From: an uncultured Clostridium sp. | GTDB lineage: Bacteria; Bacillota; Clostridia; Clostridiales; Clostridiaceae | NCBI GenBank assembly: GCA_903789665.1 | Contig: CAIFEX010000004.1 | Location: 62,001 to 126,000, forward strand | Reading direction: 5' to 3' | Length of the DNA: 64,000 bases | Shown here: positions 1 through 8,943 of the stretch, piece after piece | Numbering within the stretch: position 1 is the stretch's first letter | How the letters are laid out: each line of letters begins with the position of its first letter | Program-made: the position numbers and the translations under genes | The notes under the pieces: model-generated | What the model saw: only the letters and a program-made list of their open reading frames with translations | Databases searched by the model: none | What the model was told of the DNA's origin: nothing

Positions 1-1262
1 ATTTCCGGATCCAGAAGTCCCGTAGGTCTCAATATCTGTTCAACTATATTTTGCGAATGTTCCAATTCATAATCAGAAGGTGTAGCACTTACAAACACCA
101 CCTGGTTTATCTTCTTTTCGAACTCTTCAAATTTGAGCGGCCTGTTGTCATAAGCCGAAGGAAGTCTGAAACCATATTTTACCAGAGAATCTTTCCTGGA
201 TCTGTCACCTGCATACATAGCCTTCACCTGGGGAAGTGTAACATGACTTTCATCTATAAACAAAAGAAAATCCTCCGGAAAATAATCCATAAGAGTCTGA
301 GGTGGAGTTCCCTTTGACCTGCCGTCCAGTATTCTGGAATAATTTTCAATTCCACTGCAGTATCCTACTTCACGCATCATCTCTATGTCAAAATTGGTTC
401 TCTGTTTCAGGCGCTGGGCCTCAAGCAATTTGTCCTGTGAAGTCAGTTCCTTGAGTCTGTCTTCCAGTTCCTCCTCTATCTTATTTATGGCTATCTCAAG
501 TTTTTCCTTTGAAGTGGCAAAATGAGATGCCGGAAATATTGAAACATGATTTCTGATTCCAATAGTTTTTCCCGTAAGCACGTCAAATTCTCTTATTTTA
601 TCAATCTCGTCTCCAAAAAATTCAACTCTTATCCCGCGATCTGTTGAGGAAGCCGGAAATATATCAACTATATCGCCTTTAACCCTGAAAGTTCCCCTCA
701 CAAAGTTTATATCATTTCTCTCATATTGTATTTCAACCAATTTTTTAAGTACATCGTCTCTGTTCTTAATCATGCCGGGTCTCAACGACAATGTCAATTT
801 TTTATACTCCTCCGGATTACCAAGTCCATAAATACAGGATACCGAAGCAACAACTATTACGTCCTTTCTCTCAAAAAGTGCGGAGGTGGCAGAATGTCTA
901 AGCTTATCAATCTCATCATTTATAGAGGCATCCTTTTCTATGTAGGTATCTGTCTGCGGTATATAAGCTTCAGGTTGATAGTAGTCATAATAGGAAACAA
1001 AATATTCCACACTATTTTCCGGAAAAAATTCTCTAAATTCTGAACACAACTGTGATGCCAATGTTTTATTATGTGCAAGTACAAGAGCGGGCTTTTGCAC
1101 CCTTTCTATTATATTTGCCATGGTAAAGGTCTTGCCCGACCCAGTTACCCCCAACAATGTTTGAAATTTATCACCTTTCAAAATACCTTTTGTTATATTA
1201 TCTATTGCTTCAGGCTGATCACCTGTAGGTTTAAATTTAGAATGTATTTTAAATTTTCCCAT
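1..1262 (-). CDS. uvrB: UvrABC excinuclease subunit B (3' end outside window)
   Basis: UvrB is the damage-verifying, helicase-like subunit of nucleotide excision repair; it is loaded by UvrA and then recruits UvrC. The first 420 codons are visible and the C-terminus lies beyond base 1. The translation begins [10 protein letters not shown] and carries the Walker A motif GVTGSGKT near residues 40-47, followed by the [10 protein letters not shown] segment and the [11 protein letters not shown] (DExx-box) segment typical of UvrB. The ATG at 1262 is chosen because AAGGATG lies just upstream, inside the end of the preceding gene, whose stop is only 3 bases away, so the two are probably translationally coupled. 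UvrA is expected next, outside the window. Nothing is degenerate in the visible part. Confidence 0.96.
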   Translation of the reverse strand, partial: MGKFKIHSKFKPTGDQPEAIDNITKGILKGDKFQTLLGVTGSGKTFTMANIIERVQKPALVLAHNKTLASQLCSEFREFFPENSVEYFVSYYDYYQPEAYIPQTDTYIEKDASINDEIDKLRHSATSALFERKDVIVVASVSCIYGLGNPEEYKKLTLSLRPGMIKNRDDVLKKLVEIQYERNDINFVRGTFRVKGDIVDIFPASSTDRGIRVEFFGDEIDKIREFDVLTGKTIGIRNHVSIFPASHFATSKEKLEIAINKIEEELEDRLKELTSQDKLLEAQRLKQRTNFDIEMMREVGYCSGIENYSRILDGRSKGTPPQTLMDYFPEDFLLFIDESHVTLPQVKAMYAGDRSRKDSLVKYGFRLPSAYDNRPLKFEEFEKKINQVVFVSATPSDYELEHSQNIVEQILRPTGLLDPE

Positions 1263-1265
1263 TTT

Positions 1266-2555
1266 CTAATCATCCTTACCTTTGTTTTTTATCTTATTTA
1301 GTACATCAGAAAATTTATTCTTGTTCAATTTTACCACCATGCTGTTATGGGGTACCTTCCTAGGCACAAACACTATCCCCAACTTTTTGTCTTCATTCAT
1401 TTTACTGTAGCTCACCTGTTCAAAATTTCCCGCTTCCTTTTTTACTTTAAACCATATAAAATTTGAACATTCTTTGATGACTTCCGCTATCTTGTCTTCA
1501 TTTTCTATTTTTTCATTATTTATCTCCACCAGTAGATCTCCGCTTTTGATTCCCATTTCACTGGCAGGGGAATTAGGCGCCACTACAAGAACCATCATAC
1601 CCTCGCTGGTGCTTACATATTTGGGAGTTCCCCTTATTTCCAGATATCTTTGAAACATTATAATACCCTCGTGGGCTATAGGCGCAAATATAACCGCCAA
1701 AAATTTTAGCCATATGTTCAAAACTGCCAGTTGAGCTATTCCAAATAGGGCAATACTGTACAATATCAATAAAACTCCTGACAAAAATGATTTTTCTTTA
1801 GTATTTCTTGTAAAAGTAACACTATTGTATCCCATCACTGCATAAAATGGCACCAGGGACAAAACCGCACTTTTCAAAACGCCGTAGGGAATAGAACTGT
1901 TTATAAGCGGCCACCAGTTAGGCACGGACACCTGCCATGAACTTCCTATCATGGTTTTATTGTGAATCATAAAAAATATAGCTACAGGAATTGTCCAATA
2001 CCTTTGAAGAGCAAATCCTCCCACTATGTTTCCCTCTTTGCTTGAAAAAACAGGAATTGAACCTGTCCTTCCATCCAATATAATCAAAATTCCTTCTACA
2101 AAATGTAATATAGCTACCATACTCATAAGTGCCACTACATCTATTTTTAAAAAATCTAAATTGGGAATGTTAAAAGTTTGAGATGACACGGTAAGTGCAA
2201 GGCTTAAAAAGCCCAATACTGCTCCCGAATAAGCAAAACATATAAATCTCACATTAAAAAACATAAAGACGATAGATGCTAAAAATATTAGGTCTACAGC
2301 CGAATTTTCATCAAAAACTATCCCCAAATATGACATGATGACACTTGCCAGTATGCCTCCAAAAATTCCTATAACAATTTGAGATATTGTAAGTTCAAAA
2401 GGAGAATTGATTCCCTCTCCAATTATCATTTTTTGCATTACAACTGTCTGTCTGTTTCTTCTATACAGTGCAAACACCAGGACAGCCAAAACCAATATCA
2501 AATAAGGTTCGGTCAATGCAAAAGCTATAGATTTCAATGTATAAAATAATATCAT
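1266..2555 (-). CDS. MinJ-like polytopic membrane protein with C-terminal PDZ domain
   Basis: The first ~300 residues are strongly hydrophobic with about eight predicted membrane segments. Residues ~315-395 form a PDZ domain (SEGMMVLVVAPNSPASEMGI, then GDLLVEINN). A lysine-rich cytosolic tail follows. In Bacillus, MinJ has the same membrane-plus-PDZ layout, links DivIVA to MinD at division sites, and sits in the same ftsE-ftsX-ctpB-minJ-uvrB neighbourhood. The topological role here is inferred from that architecture and synteny; no catalytic residues are present. The stop lies 3 bases before uvrB. Confidence 0.75.
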   Translation of the reverse strand: MILFYTLKSIAFALTEPYLILVLAVLVFALYRRNRQTVVMQKMIIGEGINSPFELTISQIVIGIFGGILASVIMSYLGIVFDENSAVDLIFLASIVFMFFNVRFICFAYSGAVLGFLSLALTVSSQTFNIPNLDFLKIDVVALMSMVAILHFVEGILIILDGRTGSIPVFSSKEGNIVGGFALQRYWTIPVAIFFMIHNKTMIGSSWQVSVPNWWPLINSSIPYGVLKSAVLSLVPFYAVMGYNSVTFTRNTKEKSFLSGVLLILYSIALFGIAQLAVLNIWLKFLAVIFAPIAHEGIIMFQRYLEIRGTPKYVSTSEGMMVLVVAPNSPASEMGIKSGDLLVEINNEKIENEDKIAEVIKECSNFIWFKVKKEAGNFEQVSYSKMNEDKKLGIVFVPRKVPHNSMVVKLNKNKFSDVLNKIKNKGKDD

Positions 2556-2584
2556 TAAAACTAATTCCCCTCTCCACGAACTAA

Positions 2585-2609
2585 GTTAGACAGAATTTAC
2601 CTGTCTAAC
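2585..2609 (-). terminator. Hairpin between ctpB-like and MinJ-like genes
   Basis: A 9-bp perfect stem, GTTAGACAG paired with CTGTCTAAC, encloses a 7-base loop in the 122-base gap. It is not followed by a clear U-run on the minus strand, so it may be a weak attenuator or an RNA-stability hairpin rather than a full terminator. Confidence 0.4.
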
Positions 2610-2677
2610 TCATCTAACTTAAAATCTCAAATATATTATAATTATATATTCACCTATCGTCAAAAATATCAAAGCAT

Positions 2678-3883
2678 TTATTTCACTTTATTTTTTGCTA
2701 TTTCCAAAGCTTTACTAAATTGTGGATCTTTATTTCTGTCATAAGGTGAATTTCTGAGAGATTCCGGGTATTCAACTTTGACATCGGGTTTTATTCCCTT
2801 CTTGTGTATATTTTCACCATTTGGAGTATAGTATTTAGATATGGTAACCTTGAGTGCAGTTCCATTGCCAGTATCCAGCACGGTCTGGACAACACCTTTT
2901 CCATAAGTTTTTTCTCCAACTAAAGTTCCAATTTTATAATCTCTCACCGCACCTGAAAATATTTCTGAAGCACTGGCTGTATTGCCGTTGGTAAGCACAG
3001 TTAAGGGCAGATTATTGAAATCACCGCCTTTTGATTTGTATTCTTTTTTATTATTATATTTATCTATCGTAGAAACTATTACCTTGTTTTTTGGCACAAA
3101 GTTGGAAACCATATCCACACATTGATCCAGAAGTCCTCCCGGGTTATCCCTCAAGTCCAATATCAGGGATTTCATGCCCTGGTTCTTTAGTTCGTCTAAT
3201 TTATTCTTAAAGCTCTTGGCAGTGTTTTCATCAAACATAGACACCTGTATGTATCCCACATTGCCCTGGAGCATTTCACCCGTCACAGTAGAAATATTTA
3301 TTTTTTGTCTGTTTACCTTCACGTCAAAATTACCTTTGTTTTTTCTGTAAAGTGTAAGAGTAACCTCCGTGTTTTCCTCGCCTTTCATAAGTGACACGGC
3401 TTTATTTAGATCTTTTCCATTTACTGTAATTCCATTTACTTTTTGAATTATGTCATTTGCAATTATTCCTGCTTTTTTGGAAGGTGAACCTTCAAACACG
3501 CTCATTACAACAATTTTATTGTTCTTAGACGTAACCTGAATTCCTATTCCGCTGTAATTGCCCTCAGTTTGAACATTGAAATCATCATATTCTTTTTTGT
3601 TCATAAATACAGTATAGGGATCATTCAACGATGAAGTCATTCCCTTAATGGCTCCCTCAACCAATGTATTGTCGTTTATAGGTCCATCGTAATATTTATA
3701 TAATTGGTTTCTAACTTCAAATAACTTTGAAAATTCTCCCATTACATTGCCCTGGGTATTTTTTATAAAATTAGTAGTTCCGAACATTGTAAGAATATTG
3801 GTCACAAGTACAATTGCTACAGTCCATGCTATCCATTTCTTTTTACTTTTCAAACTATACACCTCGTTTTCTGAAACATTCAC
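2678..3883 (-). CDS. ctpB: S41-family carboxyl-terminal processing protease, CtpB-like
   Basis: This is a membrane-anchored serine protease with a Ser/Lys dyad. There is one N-terminal membrane anchor (residues ~17-36), a PDZ domain (~110-180, with GSPSKKAGI) that gates the active site, and the S41 catalytic domain (~195-370). The motif GNTASASE places the likely nucleophile at Ser304 and YGKGVVQ the general base at Lys329; their 25-residue spacing matches B. subtilis CtpB as I recall it. In Bacillus CtpB processes SpoIVFA during sporulation, and the linkage to ftsEX and a MinJ-like gene is the same. The substrate in this organism is not known from sequence. Confidence 0.88.
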   Translation of the reverse strand: MNVSENEVYSLKSKKKWIAWTVAIVLVTNILTMFGTTNFIKNTQGNVMGEFSKLFEVRNQLYKYYDGPINDNTLVEGAIKGMTSSLNDPYTVFMNKKEYDDFNVQTEGNYSGIGIQVTSKNNKIVVMSVFEGSPSKKAGIIANDIIQKVNGITVNGKDLNKAVSLMKGEENTEVTLTLYRKNKGNFDVKVNRQKINISTVTGEMLQGNVGYIQVSMFDENTAKSFKNKLDELKNQGMKSLILDLRDNPGGLLDQCVDMVSNFVPKNKVIVSTIDKYNNKKEYKSKGGDFNNLPLTVLTNGNTASASEIFSGAVRDYKIGTLVGEKTYGKGVVQTVLDTGNGTALKVTISKYYTPNGENIHKKGIKPDVKVEYPESLRNSPYDRNKDPQFSKALEIAKNKVK

Positions 3884-3980
3884 TATATAGTATAGTATTT
3901 ATGTAAATCTTAAATAATTATAACACTAAAGAAAATAAATTTGCGAAAATATTTGTAAATACTTTTACAATAAAAAACTC

Positions 3981-4015
3981 AAAGGTTGTTTCAAAGAAAC
4001 TTTGAAACAACCTTT
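3981..4015 (-). terminator. Rho-independent terminator after ftsX
   Basis: A perfect 16-bp stem (AAAGGTTGTTTCAAAG and its complement) with a 3-base loop is followed on the minus strand by GAGTTTTTTA. It separates the ftsE-ftsX unit from the protease gene. Confidence 0.9.
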
Positions 4016-4027
4016 TCAGCCAATAAT

Positions 4028-4918
4028 TTAAACATTTAAGAACTTTCTAATGGACATTACACTTCCTGCCGCACCTATTACCATACCTGCCAGTACAAAT
4101 AGTCCAAGTGCCGTGGTAATCACATACTGCGGACTTATCAACTGCATCATTATAAATGCAGCCGATGCCTTGACATAAACCATTCTATACAGATAGTACA
4201 ATACCAGATTTGCCACAATTGCTCCTGTCATACCAATTATAATACCCTCTATAATAAAGGGCCACCTTATGAACCAATCTGTAGCTCCGATATACTTCAT
4301 TATACCTACTTCTTTTCTTCTGGAGTAAACTGTCAGCTTTATGGTGTTTCCTATCAAAAACAGTGAAACTCCTATGAGCAGAATGAATATAATGCTTCCC
4401 ACCCATTTTATGGTCCTGGTTATAGTTATAATCTTGTCTACTACGCCTCTTCCGTCCTGAATACTGTATATCCCCGGCATTCCTCTTATACTGCCAACCA
4501 CTTTGGATATGATTTCTGGCTTCTCCACTTTAACTACGTATGAACTTGGAATCGGATTGTCCTTGTCAAGTCCTTCCACCAAAGATTTATTCTGTTCTCC
4601 CAGTTGATTCTTAAATTTGCTCAACGCCTCGGATTTTGTCTCGTAATCAAGACTAACTACACCATCTATACTTTTTATCTTGTTTTCAATATTCCTTTTT
4701 TGAGGCACAGTTATTTTATCTTCCAAATAAACTTTTGCCTCCACTTTGGATTGTATCTCCACTACACCCTGTTTTATATTCAACATTGTAAGCATGGATA
4801 TCCCGAATATAAAAAGTGTAGCTGCTACTGTAGCCGCTGCTGCTATACTTATAGTCTTATTCCTCTTTAAACTTCTGAATGCATCCTTTATAAAAAAACC
4901 CATGGTACTAATCCTCAT
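4028..4918 (-). CDS. ftsX: Cell division ABC transporter permease FtsX
   Basis: FtsX pairs with FtsE and passes ATP-driven conformational change to cell-wall hydrolases outside the membrane. One N-terminal membrane segment (~22-45), an extracytoplasmic domain (~46-165) and three C-terminal membrane segments (~170-290) match the family, and the ~296-residue length is normal. The chosen ATG overlaps the 3' end of ftsE by 11 bases. An internal ATG at 4903 (residue 6) has a better placed GAGG nine bases upstream, so translation may start there. The MRIST opening resembles other clostridial FtsX proteins, so I keep the longer start. Confidence 0.93.
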   Translation of the reverse strand: MRISTMGFFIKDAFRSLKRNKTISIAAAATVAATLFIFGISMLTMLNIKQGVVEIQSKVEAKVYLEDKITVPQKRNIENKIKSIDGVVSLDYETKSEALSKFKNQLGEQNKSLVEGLDKDNPIPSSYVVKVEKPEIISKVVGSIRGMPGIYSIQDGRGVVDKIITITRTIKWVGSIIFILLIGVSLFLIGNTIKLTVYSRRKEVGIMKYIGATDWFIRWPFIIEGIIIGMTGAIVANLVLYYLYRMVYVKASAAFIMMQLISPQYVITTALGLFVLAGMVIGAAGSVMSIRKFLNV

Positions 4919-5594
4919 CGCCGTATGTACCCCCTTGCTCGTCTCTTACAATAATACCTTTCTCTATTGCTATAACTCTCTTTCTCATAGCATTTACTAT
5001 ATCACTCGCGTGGGTTGCCATTAATACCGTGGTTCCAGCATGATTTATGTCATTTATAGTTTCCATTATATCCATAGAAGTGTCCGGATCCAAATTTCCC
5101 GTAGGCTCATCGGCTATTAATACAGATGGATTGTTTACTATGGCTCTCGCAAGAGAAATTCTCTGCTGCTCTCCACCTGAAAGCTCATGGGGAAAAGATT
5201 TATACTTGTTAGCTAGTCCAACCAGGGATAATACAATAGGAACTTTTTTTCTTATTTCTTTCAAGGGTGCTTCAATCACTCTCATCGCAAAAGCTACATT
5301 CTCATAGACATTGAGAGTTGGTATCAGTCTGAAATCTTGGAAAACAACACCCAACCTTCTTCTGTATAAAGGTATCTGGCTTCTCTTGAGTTTTGTGATG
5401 TCTACATTATTAACTATCACATTTCCAGTTGTAGGTTCAATTTCTTTTAAAAGAGTTTTTACAAATGTAGTTTTACCTGCACCGCTGGGTCCAACTAAAA
5501 ATACAAACTCTCCCTTGTGGATGTTCAGGTTTATATTGGACAATGCAAATAAATTGTTGTTATAAACCTTGCTCACATTTTTAAATTGTATCAT
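4908..5594 (-). CDS. ftsE: Cell division ATP-binding protein FtsE
   Basis: This is the ABC ATPase partner of FtsX, cytoplasmic and membrane-associated. It has Walker A GPSGAGKTT (~residues 36-44), the Q-loop FQDFRLIPTLNVYENVAF characteristic of FtsE, the signature LSGGEQQR (~138-145) and Walker B VLIADEPTGNLD (~158-169). At 228 residues it has the usual length. It is the first gene of the two-gene unit that ends at the strong hairpin at 3981-4015. Confidence 0.95.
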   Translation of the reverse strand: MIQFKNVSKVYNNNLFALSNINLNIHKGEFVFLVGPSGAGKTTFVKTLLKEIEPTTGNVIVNNVDITKLKRSQIPLYRRRLGVVFQDFRLIPTLNVYENVAFAMRVIEAPLKEIRKKVPIVLSLVGLANKYKSFPHELSGGEQQRISLARAIVNNPSVLIADEPTGNLDPDTSMDIMETINDINHAGTTVLMATHASDIVNAMRKRVIAIEKGIIVRDEQGGTYGDED

Positions 5595-5725
5595 CTAAAC
5601 CTCTCCTTAATATTTTAACAAGTTTCCAAGCTTGCCTGTTACATCAAACATTATATCATAATAATATGGAAAACCAAAAGTTAATTATATGAAATTAACG
5701 ATAAACAAGCCATTCCTGGCAAAAT

Positions 5726-5764
5726 CAAAGAAGAGGTGCTTTCCAGTAAAACACCTCTTCTTTG
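5726..5764 (-). terminator. Terminator after the transketolase genes
   Basis: A 13-bp perfect stem (CAAAGAAGAGGTG and complement) with a 13-base loop is followed by GATTTTGCC on the minus strand. It lies 8 bases beyond the stop of the transketolase C-terminal subunit. Confidence 0.8.
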
Positions 5765-5771
5765 CTCAGAT

Positions 5772-6713
5772 TTATTTTAGGGACATTCCCTTTTTAACAG
5801 CCTTGACTATATCGTCACCCGTCAGTCCATAGGCTTTTAGAAGCTCATCCGGTTTTCCACTCTCTCCAAAAGTATCTTTAATTCCCACTCTTATAACCGG
5901 TGTGGGCGAATTTTCACTTAATACCTCGCATACAGCAGAGCCAAGCCCACCTATAATGCTGTGCTCTTCTGCAGTTATAACCACTCCCGTTTTTCTTGCA
6001 ATATCAACTATTGCCTCTTTATCTATCGGTTTTATCGTATGTACATTTAAAACTGACACCTTTATTCCCTCTTCAGCCAGGGTATTGTATGCTTCCAGTG
6101 CAGCATCTACCATTATTCCGGTGGCAATTATTGCCGCATCTTTTCCTTCCCGCATCTTTATGGCCTTTCCTATTTCAAAGTTATAATTCCTGCTGTCATT
6201 TATAATGGAGACCTTGGATCTCCCAAGTCTTACATAACAGGGGCCTTTTATACTGGCTACAGCTTTAACTGCAGCTTCCGCTTCAACTGCATCACTTGGA
6301 CAAATAACTGTCATATTTGGAATACTTCTCATAAGAGATATATCTTCTACGGACTGGTGCGAAGCTCCATCTTCACCAACAGTAAGCCCTGCATGAGTAG
6401 CACATATCTTAACGTTTAAATTCGGATAACATATTGAGTTCCTTATCTGCTCAAATGCCCTTCCCGTAGCAAATATTGCAAAAGTGCTTACAAAAGGTAT
6501 TTTGTCACAGGTGGATATTCCAGCTGCCACAGCCATCATGTTGGCCTCTGCTATTCCCATATCCATAAACCTCTCAGGATAGACTTTCTTAAATTCAGCG
6601 GTTTTGGTTGATTTTGAAAGATCTGCATCAAAGACCACTATTTTTTCATTTTCAGCTCCCAATTCTACAAGTGCTTTTCCATAAGCCTCCCGGGTTGCTA
6701 TTTTATTCAACAT
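5772..6713 (-). CDS. Transketolase, C-terminal subunit
   Basis: This carries the pyrimidine-binding and C-terminal domains of a split transketolase, acting with the neighbouring N-terminal subunit in the non-oxidative pentose phosphate pathway. Recognisable features are VVFDADLSKSTKT, the MGIAEANMM segment around the catalytic glutamate that activates thiamine diphosphate (~residues 53-61), and GLTVGEDGASHQ. At 313 residues it has the usual length for this half. Its ATG overlaps the TAA of the upstream subunit gene by one base (TAATG), implying coupled translation and 1:1 assembly. The split form is common in clostridia. Confidence 0.93.
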   Translation of the reverse strand: MLNKIATREAYGKALVELGAENEKIVVFDADLSKSTKTAEFKKVYPERFMDMGIAEANMMAVAAGISTCDKIPFVSTFAIFATGRAFEQIRNSICYPNLNVKICATHAGLTVGEDGASHQSVEDISLMRSIPNMTVICPSDAVEAEAAVKAVASIKGPCYVRLGRSKVSIINDSRNYNFEIGKAIKMREGKDAAIIATGIMVDAALEAYNTLAEEGIKVSVLNVHTIKPIDKEAIVDIARKTGVVITAEEHSIIGGLGSAVCEVLSENSPTPVIRVGIKDTFGESGKPDELLKAYGLTGDDIVKAVKKGMSLK

Positions 6714-7537
6714 TACTCTTCATCTCCTATATCTTTTAGTGCTCTCTCACACTGATCTATATTAGGTGCAGAACCGTGCCATCCTACCTGGTTCTCCATA
6801 AAGGACACCCCTTTTCCCTTAATGGTTTTACAAATTATAACAGTGGGACTGCCCTCAGTCGATTTTGCCTCTTCAATAGCATCTATAATCTGCTCAAAAT
6901 CGTGTCCGTCCACTTCTATAACATGCCACCTGAAGGCTTTAAATTTTTCCCCAATAGGATAGGCAGACATAACCTCTTCACAGGTACCGTCTATCTGAAG
7001 TCCGTTTGCATCTATAAAAGCCGTCAAATTATCAAGTTTATAATGGGCTGCGGCCATAGAAGCTTCCCAAACTTCACCCTCTTCCAGTTCTCCATCTCCA
7101 AGCAGTGTATAAACCCTATAATTTCTCTTATCAATCTTGCCCCCAAGAGCCATTCCAACAGCTGCAGATATTCCCTGTCCTAGAGAACCCGTAGACATAT
7201 CGACTCCCGGAACTTCATTCATATTAGGATGTCCCTGAAGCATGGATCCAAGTTTCCTAAGAGTTTTAAGTTCTTCCAGGCCAAAATACCCTCTTCTGGC
7301 AAGAGTGCTGTACAGCACCGGGGCTGCATGTCCTTTCGATAATACAAATCTATCCCTGTCCAAATCTCTAGTATTTTCAGGATCAATATTCATTTCATAA
7401 AAATATAGTGTAGTTAAAATTTCCACTGCAGATAATGAACCTCCCGGATGACCTGAACCCGCTTTCGTCAACATTTTGATTATATCTTTTCTTATGTTTG
7501 AAGCAATTTTTTTAAGTTCATCTATGTTTTTTTTCAC
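6713..7537 (-). CDS. Transketolase, N-terminal (thiamine diphosphate) subunit
   Basis: This is the diphosphate-binding half of the split transketolase. [11 protein letters not shown] (~residues 28-38), the SKGHAAP loop (~68-74) and the thiamine diphosphate/Mg motif [13 protein letters not shown] ending near DANGLQ are all intact. It transfers two-carbon ketol units between sugar phosphates once assembled with the C-terminal subunit. It is the promoter-proximal gene of the pair. Confidence 0.93.
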   Translation of the reverse strand: MKKNIDELKKIASNIRKDIIKMLTKAGSGHPGGSLSAVEILTTLYFYEMNIDPENTRDLDRDRFVLSKGHAAPVLYSTLARRGYFGLEELKTLRKLGSMLQGHPNMNEVPGVDMSTGSLGQGISAAVGMALGGKIDKRNYRVYTLLGDGELEEGEVWEASMAAAHYKLDNLTAFIDANGLQIDGTCEEVMSAYPIGEKFKAFRWHVIEVDGHDFEQIIDAIEEAKSTEGSPTVIICKTIKGKGVSFMENQVGWHGSAPNIDQCERALKDIGDEE

Positions 7538-7641
7538 AATTTTTACCTCCTATGCTCCTAATAAAAACTTCAATTTTATTCTACCACAAAATACAAAATT
7601 TCACTTTTTGAACTAACTATATAAATCAGTATAAAACTTCA

Positions 7642-7664
7642 CCCCTGTGTTTAAAACACCGGGG
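7642..7664 (-). terminator. Distal hairpin after endoA
   Basis: A stem of CCCC...GGGG with inner GTGTTT/AAACAC pairing lies about 90 bases past the endoA stop. The minus strand then reads TGAAGTTTTA. It may serve as a second terminator behind the hairpin at 7682-7699. Confidence 0.45.
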
Positions 7665-7681
7665 CTTATAATCAACAACAA

Positions 7682-7699
7682 AACCTGAACATCCAGGTT
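7682..7699 (-). terminator. Terminator of the endoAI-endoA operon
   Basis: AACCTG pairs with CAGGTT around a 6-base loop, followed on the minus strand by TTGTTGTTG. It lies about 55 bases downstream of the toxin stop. Confidence 0.6.
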
Positions 7700-7754
7700 C
7701 TCCGTTAAAATTAAAATTATAGGGAATTATAAGCTATTGAGTTCAACTGTAAAA

Positions 7755-8105
7755 CTATTGGAGCCCAATACTTACCAAAAGTGCATTATCTACTTTCTTC
7801 ATATCACTATCTGTCATATGACCAATTTTTTCTTTCAATCTTCTTTTATCTAAAGTTCTTATCTGTTCCAGCAACACAACCGAATCCTTATTGAGTCCAT
7901 AGGCCTCTGAAGATATCTCCACGTGAGTCGGAAGTTTTGCTTTATTTATCTGGGAAGTAATAGCTGCAACAATTACGGTAGGGCTGTACTTATTACCAAC
8001 ATCATTTTGTATGATAATAACAGGCCTCACTCCTCCTTGTTCGGACCCAACTACAGGGCTTAAATCAGCATAAAATATATCTCCTCTTTTCACTATTGTC
8101 GTCAT
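7755..8105 (-). CDS. ndoA: MazF-family mRNA interferase EndoA (toxin)
   Basis: This is a sequence-specific endoribonuclease of the MazF/PemK family, which in Bacillus cuts mRNA at UACAU. It is closely similar to B. subtilis Ndo[21 protein letters not shown] at the start, [12 protein letters not shown], and the [15 protein letters not shown] and [13 protein letters not shown] blocks, with the conserved catalytic Arg and Thr in RP and AITS. I start it at the ATG at 8105 because the protein family begins there; an upstream in-frame extension reads into the antitoxin. It overlaps the antitoxin gene by 41 bases. Chromosomal copies linked to alr, as here, are a conserved Firmicute arrangement. Confidence 0.93.
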   Translation of the reverse strand: MTTIVKRGDIFYADLSPVVGSEQGGVRPVIIIQNDVGNKYSPTVIVAAITSQINKAKLPTHVEISSEAYGLNKDSVVLLEQIRTLDKRRLKEKIGHMTDSDMKKVDNALLVSIGLQ

Positions 8106-8391
8106 CTGGCAAATCACTCTCCGAAAGCTTCGCTTCATATTCTTTTAATTCTTTTATGTCACTTGCAAAGCCCATTTCTGAAAATTCAAGATTAAGCTGT
8201 GCCATTTCCCTATATCCTTTTTCCATTTCTGATATTTTATTTAGCCTTTTTTTCTCACTAATATATAATATGATAACTTCCCTAATAAATTCACTCCTTT
8301 TTTTGCAATCTTCCTTAAGTGCTTTATTAAATTCATTATATAGTGTTTCTGAGAGGTCTATTACTAATCTTTTAGAATTTGACATATACAA
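8065..8391 (-). CDS. ndoAI: EndoAI-type ribbon-helix-helix antitoxin
   Basis: This is the partner antitoxin of EndoA. Residues ~5-50 form a ribbon-helix-helix DNA-binding region ([20 protein letters not shown] followed by [15 protein letters not shown]), and the acidic C-terminal tail (DLPDDDNSE) is the expected toxin-neutralising part. AGGAGG sits 7 bases before a TTG at 8391 but 13 bases before the ATG at 8385, so I prefer the TTG start. Such antitoxins normally repress their own operon. The gene's 3' end overlaps the toxin start by 41 bases, which couples their synthesis. Confidence 0.85.
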   Translation of the reverse strand: MYMSNSKRLVIDLSETLYNEFNKALKEDCKKRSEFIREVIILYISEKKRLNKISEMEKGYREMAQLNLEFSEMGFASDIKELKEYEAKLSESDLPDDDNSEKRRYILC

Positions 8392-8433
8392 ATTAATACC
8401 TCCTATTACCCTAAGCAAAATATATACAAGCTC

Positions 8434-8463
8434 ATTATAGTACCAAATCCGCAGCTCTGTCAA
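8434..8463 (-). promoter_or_regulatory. Consensus sigma-A promoter for endoAI-endoA
   Basis: On the minus strand TTGACA (8463-8458) and TATAAT (8439-8434) are both perfect hexamers separated by 18 bases. The start codon lies about 45 bases downstream. The pair is therefore transcribed independently of alr. Confidence 0.85.
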
Positions 8464-8943
8464 AAAAAAATTCATTGTCCTACGCTTGTATTTTTTTACA
8501 CGGGAGTCTTTATCTCTATAATTATTCTAATACAGCTCTTCAAATATCTTCATTTAAGCTTATTATAATTTATATGTAAAAATCAATAGATATTAATTTA
8601 ATATTGTATGTATCAATCTTTATATTTTATTGGAAAAATCAATATTAATCAGGCATTAACCAATCCAAATAATTATGTAATTCACATATTATTATATTAT
8701 ACCAATTTTTAAATTTATATTCACAATATTGTCATATATGAAATCATTGTATGTAAATATACTACATAATTATTAATTTACAATAAAAGGTTTTTGCAAA
8801 TGCACCGTATAAATTTCCATATGTAATTTTCACCTAAAACTCAAGCAAATTATTATTTTCAATCAGTCAAAAAAGCATATGACAGAATTGCCAATATCGC
8901 CTGCTTACCAGAATAGTAAGCAGACAAACATCTACCATCAAAA
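8464..8943. other. AT-rich intergenic region between endoAI and alr
   Basis: About 480 bases of very AT-rich sequence hold no coding region I can support. The only structured element is a palindrome at 8901-8923 (CTGCTTAC and GTAAGCAG around a 7-base spacer), just past the alr stop. It lacks a U-run, so it is a weak terminator candidate. Confidence 0.6.
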